From assembly GCA_017524805.1 (NCBI GenBank), contig JAFXUX010000024.1:1-33039 (forward strand): a stretch of DNA of 33,039 bases, in the 5' to 3' direction. The notes under the pieces are model-generated. The model worked only from the letters and a program-made list of their open reading frames with translations. It did no database searches and was not told the origin of the DNA. The first letter of the stretch is position 1; the number at the start of each line of letters is the position of its first letter. A program made the position numbers and the translations under genes. Shown one piece after another: positions 17,650 through 26,059 of this stretch. Origin of the DNA: Candidatus Methanomethylophilaceae archaeon (lineage in GTDB: Archaea > Thermoplasmatota > Thermoplasmata > Methanomassiliicoccales > Methanomethylophilaceae).

Positions 17650-17765
17650 TGATGATTATTTTAAAGCAATACTTCAAGAAAATGATATTATTTAAAATTA
17701 TTGTGCTGAACGGTAAAATAATGCATAAATCGATGCAATTGTGGTTGTCTGCTCCACTAAATGAG
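17650..17765 (-). promoter_or_regulatory. trp operon promoter region with an inverted repeat
   Basis: An AT-rich stretch upstream of trpE. Two TATA-like elements lie on the minus strand: TTTTAAAT-type at about 17690-17697 and TTTAAAAT at about 17657-17664. A 5-bp inverted repeat, TGCAT at 17722-17726 with ATGCA at 17733-17737, lies upstream of both and could be an operator. No TGTACA-type TrpY box and no leader peptide with Trp codons was found. Confidence 0.45.
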
Positions 17766-17773
17766 AAAAAAAA
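17766..17773 (-). terminator. T8 run after the ClbS/DfsB gene
   Basis: Eight A on the plus strand make a T8 run on the minus strand, about 70 nt after the stop at 17841. A poly-T run is a usual archaeal termination signal. No strong hairpin precedes it. Confidence 0.4.
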
Positions 17774-17840
17774 GACTATGATAAAAATAATAACAGCCGA
17801 ACCGCACCGCCCGATCCGCGCAGGATTTCGGCCTTGTGTT

Positions 17841-18395
17841 TCAGGATGGTCGGCGGCTGCCCTTGCAGTTCTTGATGTGGGCTTTGAGCTTCTTGATGGC
17901 CCAATCATAATGGCTGGATGTCACGCTGACGAAATACGATCCCAGAACGCTTCCTCCGACCCAATCTAACGCGTCCTTGGTGAACAGCTCCCCGTCGGTG
18001 AATCCTTCCGCCAGAGACATGACCTCCCTGTGGGACTCCTCCAGCATGGCGGAAGCCTGCTCCAGAGGAGTGCTCTGGTGCTTCTTCCACAGCTCCACGT
18101 TCATGTCGCCGTAAGTCTTCCAGTTGTATGGGGCCGGAAGGAACGGAATCCTGTTTCCTTCGGAATTGGAGCGGACCCATCTGATCAGAAGCTGATGCCA
18201 TTCGTACAGATGGACGAGCACGTCGCGGAGATTCTTGTCTCTGGCCCAGTGGGCTTCCTTCTTTTTCGGGTCCGCGCTGAATTCGAAAGGGACCGACAGC
18301 TCTTCCTCGGTCATCCCGGCTATGAGATCCATCAGCTTGCGGTAGTTGGCTTCCGACGCTTCCATCAGTTCTGTTTTGTTCTTGGGCCTCCCCAT
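17841..18395 (-). CDS. ClbS/DfsB family four-helix bundle protein
   Basis: A 184-residue protein of the DinB-like superfamily, ClbS/DfsB branch. Seen: the N-terminal GRPKNKTELMEASEANYRKL, LRDVLVHLYEWHQLLIRWV with a His in the bundle core, FLPAPYNWKTYGDMN and the late SHYDWAIKKLKAHIK. ClbS itself hydrolyses colibactin, but most homologues have no known role, so general protection or metal-binding hydrolase activity is only an inference. Monocistronic by position: it lies between the trp promoter region downstream and a 267-nt intergenic region upstream. The start at 18395 is supported by the conserved GRPKNK beginning. Confidence 0.85.
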   Translation of the reverse strand: MGRPKNKTELMEASEANYRKLMDLIAGMTEEELSVPFEFSADPKKKEAHWARDKNLRDVLVHLYEWHQLLIRWVRSNSEGNRIPFLPAPYNWKTYGDMNVELWKKHQSTPLEQASAMLEESHREVMSLAEGFTDGELFTKDALDWVGGSVLGSYFVSVTSSHYDWAIKKLKAHIKNCKGSRRPS

Positions 18396-18662
18396 GATGA
18401 TCGCCAGACATGAATGGATTGGCGCCTTATTAATATGTTCAGACTATAGTTCTACTAATTGGTTGCAGACCGATGGCGCGAAGGATGTGCAAAAAACTGC
18501 TGGCCAGATGGTTCAATATAAGACTATAGTATGCAATTATCGGACCCCTGATCCCAAGCTCTGGATTGCCATACCATTATATCCCGCCCAATATGGTTTC
18601 CGATTGATGGCAGCCGACCGGCGGCGCTAGATGGGGCCGCCGAAACAGGGGGAAGATGCCGG
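18396..18662. other. Intergenic region with two copies of a 10-mer
   Basis: A 267-nt gap between divergent genes. AGACTATAGT occurs at 18441-18450 and again at 18521-18530, both followed by an AATT stretch; its core ACTATAGT is a perfect palindrome. The first copy and the nearby ATTAATA are placed to serve as promoter elements for the ClbS-like gene. ATTATAT near 18576-18582 may serve the gene at 18663. GGGGGAAG at about 18649-18656 is a Shine-Dalgarno candidate for the start at 18663. No ORF or RNA gene is evident. Confidence 0.4.
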
Positions 18663-20042
18663 ATGAACGATATGAAATGGATAAACGAATCCGCGATAAT
18701 AACAGGCTACGTCATGTCCGCGGTCATCAGCATATGCGCGGTAATCGCTCTCGGCAGGGCCTACGACACTTTGTTCCATTACCTGATGATCCTGGCGATC
18801 GTCGTGGGGACGCTGGTCGGCATCAAGCGGACAGACTGCGGCAAGTTCGGCAATGCGCTTATGGTATCGGACCGCGGAACTTTCGGAGCCGTCCTCTACG
18901 GGATGGTGGAAGGGCTTTCAGGCATGGGAATAGTCCTGATCATGTCCTTGCCACTGATTTTCCCGGTTATGCTCGTCCTCATCTTCGTCGATTATATGTC
19001 CATAATCAACGGGCTGATCATCATCGCCGCAGGGATCGCGGTATTCGCACTCGTTTTCTTCGCCTTCTGCCTGTTCATCAGGATCATGGCCAAAGGCGCG
19101 CTGGCATCATATGTTCTGAAGGAGAAGCTGGACTATGAAAGAAACACCCTGCGCTGCGTGTGCCCCCAATGCGGGAGCATATTCCCCCGTCCGATACACG
19201 CATGCGCATGCGGCCAGCGCTATCCGGACGGATCCAATCCCGAATTGCGCCCGTCCATCAGAGGGGTGAAGCACATGAACTGCGCGGGATGCGGCGCCCT
19301 GCTGCCTGTGACCGACGAGGACGGCGAGAGAGGGCGTCTGGACGCATTCTGCCCGGACTGCGGCGAGCCCATCCTCACAGGCGAGAGGCACCCGTACGTG
19401 ATATCCCTGGCCGGACCCGAAGCTTCAGGCAAGACGACCCTGGCATTCTCCGCGATGAAATCTCTGGAAGCTCATGCCGGCGCCTCTCGGCCATATGGAT
19501 TCGCGTATGATCCGAAGACCCCGGACTCCTACAGCCCCCCGTATGTCGTCAGCCTGGATGCGGGCAGGAAGGGATGCTATCTCGCCGTATTCGACATAAG
19601 CGGCAGATATTTCTCCGGAGATCAGAAAGACGTCGGTGCCCAGCCGCAATACGGCGCGGAAGACGCCATGATATTCGCCATAGACCCTACCGCCAAGGAT
19701 TCCGCGCTGATTTCCGAAACTGCTGCCAACGATTTCTGGCAGACCCACCACTCCGTCGCTCAGACCTCCCTCTCCGATCCCATAAAGATCCCCGTCCATG
19801 TCGTGGTGACGCACAGGGATGCCGCGGGAGACCATCCGGACATCAGAGCATATCTGGAGTCGGCAGGCCTCGGCCATACCGTATCATCAATTGAAAGCAG
19901 CTTCAGGGACGTCCGCTACCATATGTGCGACGCCAGGGACGGGCGCGAGGCGTCAGAGATATTCGCCAGAATATTCGAATCCCTGGAGCCCGGCATCTCA
20001 GCAGCTTTCAGGAGGCATCGACCGCGGAAAACCGCCATATAA
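18663..20042 (+). CDS. Membrane zinc-ribbon GTPase-like protein, copy 1
   Basis: A 459-residue protein of no named function known to me. About four hydrophobic helices fill residues 10-145. Two Cys-rich zinc-ribbon-like modules follow: C165/C167/C170 with C181/C183, and C207/C210 with C230/C233. The C-terminal half is a P-loop domain with Walker A GPEASGKTT (251-259), a DxxG-type DISG (311-314), and THRD (383-386) where NKxD of GTPases would be. PQYGAEDAMIF and NDFWQTHHSVAQTSL are shared with the next gene. The motif order suggests a membrane-tethered TRAFAC-type GTPase, possibly related to the double-GTPase families described near conflict systems. The start at 18663 is supported by the GGGGGAAG site. 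Confidence 0.8.
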   Translation: MNDMKWINESAIITGYVMSAVISICAVIALGRAYDTLFHYLMILAIVVGTLVGIKRTDCGKFGNALMVSDRGTFGAVLYGMVEGLSGMGIVLIMSLPLIFPVMLVLIFVDYMSIINGLIIIAAGIAVFALVFFAFCLFIRIMAKGALASYVLKEKLDYERNTLRCVCPQCGSIFPRPIHACACGQRYPDGSNPELRPSIRGVKHMNCAGCGALLPVTDEDGERGRLDAFCPDCGEPILTGERHPYVISLAGPEASGKTTLAFSAMKSLEAHAGASRPYGFAYDPKTPDSYSPPYVVSLDAGRKGCYLAVFDISGRYFSGDQKDVGAQPQYGAEDAMIFAIDPTAKDSALISETAANDFWQTHHSVAQTSLSDPIKIPVHVVVTHRDAAGDHPDIRAYLESAGLGHTVSSIESSFRDVRYHMCDARDGREASEIFARIFESLEPGISAAFRRHRPRKTAI

Positions 20043-20080
20043 TATCATGGCGATTCGGCACTGCCGGAAGAGGGAAAGGA

Positions 20081-21457
20081 ATGGCCGATATCAGCAAGAT
20101 CAACACAGGCGTGATAATCCTAGGGTTTCTGATAGCTCTGATAGCCACGGAACTGGCCATTTATCTTCTGTTCCCTTCGGTCAACAATCTCCTGGCTTAT
20201 TTCATGGCGCTGGTCGTCCCGTTCATGTTGTTTGTAACCTATCTGACCACAGTCGAAATGATGCCGGATTCAGAGTTCCTGTCCGAAAGAAAGGCCGGAT
20301 TCTACGGCATGATGAGGGAGATGGCGTCTTTCATGGGCGACTCGCTGTTCCTCGCGGTCTTAGTTCTGCCCCTGTCGCTGCTGGTCGTCTACGGTCTCGA
20401 TTATTTCGGCCTCACCTACGGCGGCCCGCTGATCGACAACGTCATTCTCCTCGCAGCCTGCTTCCTGATACCCCTGATCATACTTCTGGTCTATTTCGGA
20501 TTGTTCAGGGCGGCTTTCGTCTCCATGGCGCTGTCTTCGCCGGAAAAAGTGGCCAACAATTACGAGGAGAAGCCGAGACGCTACGCATGCCCCCAATGCG
20601 GGAGCATATTCTCCCTGCCGACTTACGTCTGCGACTGCGGAGAGCACTACCCGGATGCCAAGGGGAATCCTGAGCTGGTTCCTTCCGTCCGCGGGACCGA
20701 CTCCATCAGATGCTCCAATCCGTTGTGCAGGAAGATTCTCCCGGTCACGGACCAGGGCGGAAGGGATGCGCTCGGAATGGTCTGTCCGGACTGCGACACG
20801 GCCCTCAGCCCCAGGGCGGCAAACACCTTCACCGCCACTCTGGCTGGGCCTTCCGAATCAGGAAAGACGGCTTTAGCATTCTCTGCCATATCTGCGGTTA
20901 AAAGAGGCTCCGGATTCTTCTTCCCGTATCCCGGCTCGTACCCCGCGATAACGCCCAACTCGTTCGTCCCCCCGTATATCATCGGCATCGAGGACAGCAA
21001 ACTGGGCGACCGCTGCCTCGCCATCTACGACGTCAGCGGAAAGTATTTCGAAGGCCCGAAATCCAGATCATGGAGGCAGCCGCAATACGGCCAGGAGGAT
21101 GCCATTTTCTTTGTCGTCGATCCCCTGTCATCCGAAGGGCCGGAAAAGGCCGAGATGGCGGAGAACGACTTCTGGCAGAAATACCACATGGCCGCCCAGA
21201 CATCCCTCACGGAACCCATACGGACGCCCCTCCATGTCGTCGTCACGCACAGGGACCTCATGAACGGAAGCCCGGAAGCTAAGGACTGCCTGATCGGATG
21301 CGGATACGGCCGGCTGATTTCCTCCTTGGAAGGCAGTTTCTCCGACATCCATTACCACATCTGCGACGCCATGGAAATGCGCGAAGCCGCCGCAGTCTTC
21401 CGCATAGCTTTCAGTCCGGTGGACAAAGTCATATCGGATGCATTCTCCAGCATATGA
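20081..21457 (+). CDS. Membrane zinc-ribbon GTPase-like protein, copy 2
   Basis: A 458-residue paralogue of the preceding gene with the same order: about four membrane helices (10-145), zinc ribbons (C170/C173 with C184/C186, and C212/C217 with C235/C238), then a P-loop domain. Walker A is GPSESGKTA (256-264), the DxxG motif DVSG (317-320), and THRD is at 389-392. The stretches CPQCGSIF, QPQYGQEDAIFF, NDFWQKYHMAAQTSL and HVVVTHRD are nearly identical to copy 1, while the membrane parts differ strongly. That implies an old duplication with conserved catalytic and ribbon regions. The start is set by a strong purine stretch (GGAAGAGGGAAAGGA) directly before the ATG. The 38-nt spacing to copy 1 suggests one transcript. 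Function unknown. Confidence 0.8.
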   Translation: MADISKINTGVIILGFLIALIATELAIYLLFPSVNNLLAYFMALVVPFMLFVTYLTTVEMMPDSEFLSERKAGFYGMMREMASFMGDSLFLAVLVLPLSLLVVYGLDYFGLTYGGPLIDNVILLAACFLIPLIILLVYFGLFRAAFVSMALSSPEKVANNYEEKPRRYACPQCGSIFSLPTYVCDCGEHYPDAKGNPELVPSVRGTDSIRCSNPLCRKILPVTDQGGRDALGMVCPDCDTALSPRAANTFTATLAGPSESGKTALAFSAISAVKRGSGFFFPYPGSYPAITPNSFVPPYIIGIEDSKLGDRCLAIYDVSGKYFEGPKSRSWRQPQYGQEDAIFFVVDPLSSEGPEKAEMAENDFWQKYHMAAQTSLTEPIRTPLHVVVTHRDLMNGSPEAKDCLIGCGYGRLISSLEGSFSDIHYHICDAMEMREAAAVFRIAFSPVDKVISDAFSSI

Positions 21458-21520
21458 CGCCTATGCGGCGGCAGAAACCCGTGCGGAAGCGCTCCTGCTA
21501 AGGACTGTTCGGGTGTGTCC

Positions 21521-21528
21521 ATTAAATA
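21521..21528 (+). promoter_or_regulatory. TATA-like box of the YegP-like gene
   Basis: ATTAAATA is centred about 33 nt before the ATG at 21558, giving a very short predicted leader. Confidence 0.45.
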
Positions 21529-21557
21529 CGGTTAATGCAGATACATTATTGACAACC

Positions 21558-21932
21558 ATGGGCAAATTCGTCATCAAACAAAGCAAAGACGGAAAGCTGT
21601 TCTTCAACATCGTCGCCTCCAACGGCCAGGTCGTCGGAACCTCCGAGATGTACGAGTCCAAAAGCTCTGCAGTGAACGGAATCGAGTCGGTGAAGAAGAA
21701 CTGCTCCTCCGAGATCGAGGACCAGACCGTCGAAGGCTACGAGGCCAAGAAGAACCCCAAGTGGGAGCTCTACGCCGACAAAGCCGGAGAATTCAGGTGG
21801 AGGCTCAAAGCCGGCAACGGACAGAAGATCCTTGCCAGCGAAGGATACAAAGCCAAAGCCAGCGCCATCAACGGAATCGAATCCGTCAGGAAGAACTCTG
21901 CCGACGCCGAAATCGTCGAAGAGCTCGAATGA
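21558..21932 (+). CDS. YegP-like protein with two DUF1508 repeats
   Basis: A 124-residue protein made of two DUF1508 (YegP) repeats. Repeat 1 spans about residues 2-50 (FVIKQSKDGKLFFNIVASNG, then SAVNGIESVKKN) and repeat 2 about 65-115 (WELYADKAGEFRWRLKAGNG, then SAINGIESVRKN). Each repeat is a small beta sheet plus helix and the two form a dimer-like unit. The molecular role of the family is not established. The frame is open further upstream, but the homology and the TATA-like box both point to the ATG at 21558. Codon use is strongly biased (many AAG, GGA, GTC), which suggests high expression. Confidence 0.92.
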   Translation: MGKFVIKQSKDGKLFFNIVASNGQVVGTSEMYESKSSAVNGIESVKKNCSSEIEDQTVEGYEAKKNPKWELYADKAGEFRWRLKAGNGQKILASEGYKAKASAINGIESVRKNSADAEIVEELE

Positions 21933-22086
21933 ATTTTATCGGGGGTGCCGGATGGCACTTCCCACCTTTTAACAGCCGATTATTGGATCGGACGGTAGAG
22001 CGCCGCCTTTCCGCTGCCGTTGACAGAACAGAAAAGATGGTTCCTCCGGAGCGCATCCGCGAATCAGATGTCAGCAAAGATTGCAG

Positions 22087-22557
22087 TCATTGCTTAGGGC
22101 TTCCGCACTCGGAACAGAATTTCCCGCCGTTGATGGCTCCGCAGCACTTGCATTCCCATTTCCCCTCGGGAAGCTCGGCTTCGCTTGAAGGCGGAAAGAC
22201 ACGCTCCTGACCGCCGTCAACATTCGGCAACCCATTCTTAAATATGTTCATGAACGATTCGTCCGTAAAGTCCGGGCGCATCGTGTTTCTGCTGGTGCAA
22301 CTGACCTCCACATCGTGGTCGGGCATCGTGAATCTGATCGTCGCGACGCAGCCATCGCAGTCCACGCGGACATCATCCGCATCGGCAAAGAAATTGTAGC
22401 TTGTATCCGTCGCGATGTAGGGATACTTCACCGTCACGGACTCCCCCGGCTCGTATTCGGTTTTTTCCGAGATGAAACAAGGATCGAATTTGACTTTGTA
22501 TCTCAGAACTTTGCTCTCGGCAGACGATCCTTGGAACAGCTCCGGCCAGCGTACCAT
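22087..22557 (-). CDS. Beta-rich protein with C-terminal zinc ribbon
   Basis: A 156-residue protein that I cannot place in a named family. Residues 20-95 look like a beta-sandwich (YKVKFDPCFI, YEPGESVTVKYPYI) closing with FTMPDHDVEVSC, which resembles the end of bacterial Listeria-Bacteroides-type beta repeats. A low-complexity linker leads to a C-terminal zinc ribbon, CKCCGAINGGKFCSECG (two Cys pairs near residues 137-152). No signal peptide or membrane helix is seen. It is convergent with the YegP-like gene and lies 29 nt upstream of... the ABC pair 2 stop is further downstream on the opposite side, so it probably forms its own transcript. The frame is well supported by third-position GC bias. 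Confidence 0.65.
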   Translation of the reverse strand: MVRWPELFQGSSAESKVLRYKVKFDPCFISEKTEYEPGESVTVKYPYIATDTSYNFFADADDVRVDCDGCVATIRFTMPDHDVEVSCTSRNTMRPDFTDESFMNIFKNGLPNVDGGQERVFPPSSEAELPEGKWECKCCGAINGGKFCSECGSPKQ

Positions 22558-22593
22558 AAGCCGGAATCGCCGTCGTATGTTAAAATAAGTGGG

Positions 22594-24270
22594 TCAACCC
22601 GCTATCCTTCCAGATTCCATCCGTATGACCTGGTCGGCGCTGTCGATAAGGTTCTTCTCGTGGCTCACTATGAGCACGGTGCGCCCTTTCATGATGCGCA
22701 TTAGACCGTCGTATACCGCGGACCCCGTGAGCGGATCCAGACCGGAAAAAGCCTCGTCCAGAATCAGGATCTTGGGGTCGCCCAGAATCGCCCTGGACAT
22801 CGCCAGCATGCGCCTGGCCGCCAGAGGCATGACGTGGATATCGTTGCCTACGGGCGTATCGAGACCGTCCTGGAGGCCGCTGATATAAGCGTCGAAACCG
22901 GAGATCCTGATTGCCCTGTCCAGATCCTCCTGCGTCGCCCAGTCCCTGTTGTAGACTATGTTGTCTCTGATCGTGCCGTCGAACACCCAAGGGTCCTGGA
23001 GAACGGCGGACACCGTCCTGCTCAGATCCTTGCGCGAAATCTCGTTGACATCCCTCCCGTCTATGCGCACGCTGCCTGATTTCAGAGGGAAGAAACGCAG
23101 AAGAAGGTTCATCAGAGTCGATTTCCCCGAGCCTGTCGGACCTGTGATCACCGCCACCGTGCCTGGCTCGACCGTGAACGACACCGAATGGAGAACCTCC
23201 ACGTTCTCGTATGCGAAGCAGACGTCCCTGAACTCCAAGCGTCCCTGAGGCTCGAAACCGTCCTCAGGCTCCTCCCACTCCGGCTCGGGCGCATTCAACA
23301 CGCTGAAGATGCGCTTAAGAGACATGGTCTCGGACTCTATGAGATAATAGGATGCCACGGACGCCGCCAGAGGCTTGTCTATCAGGCGCACGTAAACCAT
23401 GAAAGCCAGGAACATCCCGATATCCAGGCTACCGTTGTACATCATCAGCGCGCCTGCCACCACGGCCGCCACATAATCCATATGCACGGCGATGTTGACC
23501 AGAGGCGAGATCAACCCCGCGCGTGTCTCGGCGCCGACGGTGGATCTGACGAATTCGCGGTCGTATTCCTCGAAGGATCTCATGACCTGGGCCTCCAGAT
23601 TGTTGGCCTTTATGGTGCTGTGGTTGGCGATGATGTCGCTCATCGCGGAGCCCATGACATCGACGGATTCCTTCTTCCTGCGCAGGTCCTCCTTGCTGCG
23701 GTTGGTGATTCTCCAAGCGGCGTACAGCGTGATCGGGATGGTGATGAAATATACCAACGCCAGCGGCACCGACACAAAGAGCATTATGATCAGTATCAGC
23801 GCGATCATGACGTTTCCGGTGAAGAAAGCGACGAAATCCCTGGAGAGGAGATCGAAGACCGCCGGGAGATCGGTGGCTATCTTGGCGGCGGCATCGCCCG
23901 AGCGCATCTTGTCCAGGCTGCCGACCGACATCCTCATCAGCTTGTCGTCGAGATCGTCCCTCAGGCTCCGGGTCATTTTCAGTGCGAGGATCTTAAGCTC
24001 CCTGTTGGCGTGGGTGGTCGTTACGTACCAGATGGTTATGACGAACACGATGGCTGTCCCCGTGATCGCCACGAAGTCCGGGTCGATCTCTCCCTTCTCT
24101 TCCATCACCACTATACTGGAGACGAAATTTCCCGCGACATACGGGATCGTGGATACCATCAGCAGCGATATCAGCGCCAAGACGGCGTATATGCGCATCT
24201 TGGATGACGATACCTTGGGATAGTCGGCGAGGATATCCGACACTTCGTGCCAGAACAACCTCTTCGGCAC
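22594..24270 (-). CDS. ABC exporter subunit with intact Walker site but lost signature (pair 2)
   Basis: A 558-residue half-transporter: membrane helices within residues 25-310, then an NBD. Walker A is GPTGSGKST (377-385) and Walker B ILILDEAFSG has catalytic E506. The signature is MPLAA (481-485) where LSGGQ is expected, so this subunit cannot complete the partner's ATP site. The start is a GTG at 24270 preceded by GGGGTGA, a good Shine-Dalgarno with 4-5 nt spacing; the next in-frame ATG, at 24201, would cut into the first helix region. The gene lies inside the overrunning end of the upstream subunit. Expected role: export of an unknown substrate as a heterodimer with the gene at 24171-25994. 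Confidence 0.9.
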   Translation of the reverse strand: MPKRLFWHEVSDILADYPKVSSSKMRIYAVLALISLLMVSTIPYVAGNFVSSIVVMEEKGEIDPDFVAITGTAIVFVITIWYVTTTHANRELKILALKMTRSLRDDLDDKLMRMSVGSLDKMRSGDAAAKIATDLPAVFDLLSRDFVAFFTGNVMIALILIIMLFVSVPLALVYFITIPITLYAAWRITNRSKEDLRRKKESVDVMGSAMSDIIANHSTIKANNLEAQVMRSFEEYDREFVRSTVGAETRAGLISPLVNIAVHMDYVAAVVAGALMMYNGSLDIGMFLAFMVYVRLIDKPLAASVASYYLIESETMSLKRIFSVLNAPEPEWEEPEDGFEPQGRLEFRDVCFAYENVEVLHSVSFTVEPGTVAVITGPTGSGKSTLMNLLLRFFPLKSGSVRIDGRDVNEISRKDLSRTVSAVLQDPWVFDGTIRDNIVYNRDWATQEDLDRAIRISGFDAYISGLQDGLDTPVGNDIHVMPLAARRMLAMSRAILGDPKILILDEAFSGLDPLTGSAVYDGLMRIMKGRTVLIVSHEKNLIDSADQVIRMESGRIAG

Positions 24271-25994
24271 GGCGTCACCCCTGATCTTTTCCCATACATC
24301 CTCGCATAGACCTGGGAATTGGAGAGAAGCTCCTCATGGGTTCCGCGCTCGGCCACTTTGCCGCCCACGATCAGCATGACCTCGTCGGAGACTCCGACGG
24401 TTATCATCTCATGTGAGGCGAACAGAACCGTCTTGCCGGAGCAGAATTCGAATACCGAGCGTATGGCTTTCTCCCTGGTGGCCCCGTCCATGGAGAAGAA
24501 ACAGTCGTCGAAGACGTACAGCTCCACGTCTCTGAGCAGGCATCTCGTCAGGGAAAGGAGCTGGGCCTGGCCGCCTGATATGGTGACTGACGACACGATG
24601 CTGTCGAGGCCGTCCGGAAGGGTATCCAGCAGGCTCTTCAGACCGGTGGTCTCGCATGCTCTGAGCAGTCTTTCGTCGCCGATGGTGCCGAGCGGATCCA
24701 GGTTCTTGCGCAGCGTACTGCTGAATACCCCGGACTGCCTTCCGGCATAGGATACCGAGCCGCGTATGTCCGAGGGATCCGAAGTCGCCACGTCCATCCC
24801 GCATACGGAAACGGAGCCGGAAGTCGGGGATGAGAAGGCGGTGATGCATTCCATCAGCTCCGTTATGCCGCATCCGTTGGAGCCCGTCAGAGTTACCACC
24901 TTGCCTTTGGGTACGGTGAGATCCATGCTCCTGACGGTCTCGCGCCCGAACCCATCCCTGAAAGAAGCCCCGCGGACCTCCAAAGCGTTGCCGCTCTCCT
25001 TCTTTACGGTGGTCCTGGGCGATTGCCCTTCGGAGACCCTCCTGGCCTCCAGGATCCTCTCCATGCTGGCTCTGACCCTGGGGGTATGGATGCAGATGTA
25101 CGGGATGATCGCCAGCGACGCAACTATCCCGGTGGTGAACTGCAGGAACATCACCAGATGCGGGGCGCGGACGGTCTGCCCGGACATCCCGAGGGCGCCT
25201 ATGACGTATACGAAAACTATGAAGATCCAGATGAAAGCTGTGGAGAACGTCGGGAGGAAGTAGCTGCTCAGCTCGACCTTTTTGTTGCTGACGCCGAAGA
25301 ACTCGCTTGCGACGGCGAATTTATTGGCCTCATACTTCTGCCCGCCGTACGCCTTGATGGTCCTCGCGCCAGTGACCTTCTCCCTGAGGGATCTGGCGAC
25401 CATGTCCTGGCCGACGATCCTATCTGCCTGATACCTCGCCGCATATCTTGACAGCAAAAAAGCCAGAACGATGAAGACGACCATGGCGGCCATGACCATG
25501 ATTCCGATGGTGCGGCTGATATAATACGTGCACACAGCCATCGCCGCCGCCAGGATCGGCAGGGGCATATAGATCGAGAGGGACGCGAATAAGTGCTTCT
25601 GCACCGTCATGGCATCCGATGTCACGCAGGTCATCGTGAACGTGGCGCTGTCCCCGGTAGAGTCTAATTTCTGAGCCTTCAATGCGGATGCCAGAACGTC
25701 CTTCCTGATCTGCGAGGCGACCTCTGCGGCCACGTGGGAGGCCATCCTAGAAGACAGATATACGCAAACGGAGAAAGCCGCCGCAATCAGCAGAAGCTTC
25801 AGGCCTTCCTCCAGGATGTATTCGTTCCCGTATCCGGCGCTGCTGATGTCTAAGATATACCTGAGCATCAATATCGCGACAACCTGCATGAGCACGGCTA
25901 CCAGCTGAAGCGCCGTTATTATGATGATTTTAGCGGCGTGAGGGCGGAGATAAGACAGCGAAGCCCTCCAGGTTCTCGATAAAATCGCCGACAT
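24171..25994 (-). CDS. ABC exporter subunit with a non-canonical Walker A (pair 2)
   Basis: A 607-residue reading frame starting at the ATG at 25994; a GTG at 26021 is possible but lies at the promoter. Six membrane helices lie within residues 15-300. In the NBD, Walker A is GSNGCGIT (371-378), so the invariant Lys is Ile377. The signature ISGGQ (472-476) is intact, and Walker B FDDC has Asp497 in place of Glu. It therefore keeps only the signature half needed by its partner. The natural end seems to be near residue 572 (MYGKRSG). The frame then runs 35 Arg/Cys-rich residues into the partner gene, and a TGA lies one base out of frame at 24277-24275. Confidence 0.88.
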   Translation of the reverse strand: MSAILSRTWRASLSYLRPHAAKIIIITALQLVAVLMQVVAILMLRYILDISSAGYGNEYILEEGLKLLLIAAAFSVCVYLSSRMASHVAAEVASQIRKDVLASALKAQKLDSTGDSATFTMTCVTSDAMTVQKHLFASLSIYMPLPILAAAMAVCTYYISRTIGIMVMAAMVVFIVLAFLLSRYAARYQADRIVGQDMVARSLREKVTGARTIKAYGGQKYEANKFAVASEFFGVSNKKVELSSYFLPTFSTAFIWIFIVFVYVIGALGMSGQTVRAPHLVMFLQFTTGIVASLAIIPYICIHTPRVRASMERILEARRVSEGQSPRTTVKKESGNALEVRGASFRDGFGRETVRSMDLTVPKGKVVTLTGSNGCGITELMECITAFSSPTSGSVSVCGMDVATSDPSDIRGSVSYAGRQSGVFSSTLRKNLDPLGTIGDERLLRACETTGLKSLLDTLPDGLDSIVSSVTISGGQAQLLSLTRCLLRDVELYVFDDCFFSMDGATREKAIRSVFEFCSGKTVLFASHEMITVGVSDEVMLIVGGKVAERGTHEELLSNSQVYARMYGKRSGVTPCRRGCSGTKCRISSPTIPRYRHPRCAYTPSWR

Positions 25995-26024
25995 TGACAC
26001 TCGCACCGATAAAAACGGCACACC

Positions 26025-26032
26025 TATTTTAT
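26025..26032. promoter_or_regulatory. Shared TATA-like box of two divergent genes
   Basis: TATTTTAT (ATAAAATA on the minus strand) is centred at 26028. It lies about 34 nt from the ATG of the ABC gene (25994) and about 32 nt from the ATG of the small membrane protein (26060), so one element could direct both genes with very short leaders. Confidence 0.45.
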
Positions 26033-26059
26033 CTATGTCGTTGGCGTTCGTCCCAGAAG

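Noticed and set aside
16168-17652. 494-codon plus-strand frame opposite trpE
   Set aside because: It mirrors trpE codons and has no domain features; trpE motifs are complete on the other strand.
17841-18395. Colibactin resistance function for the ClbS/DfsB protein
   Set aside because: Only family membership is visible; most members are not linked to colibactin.
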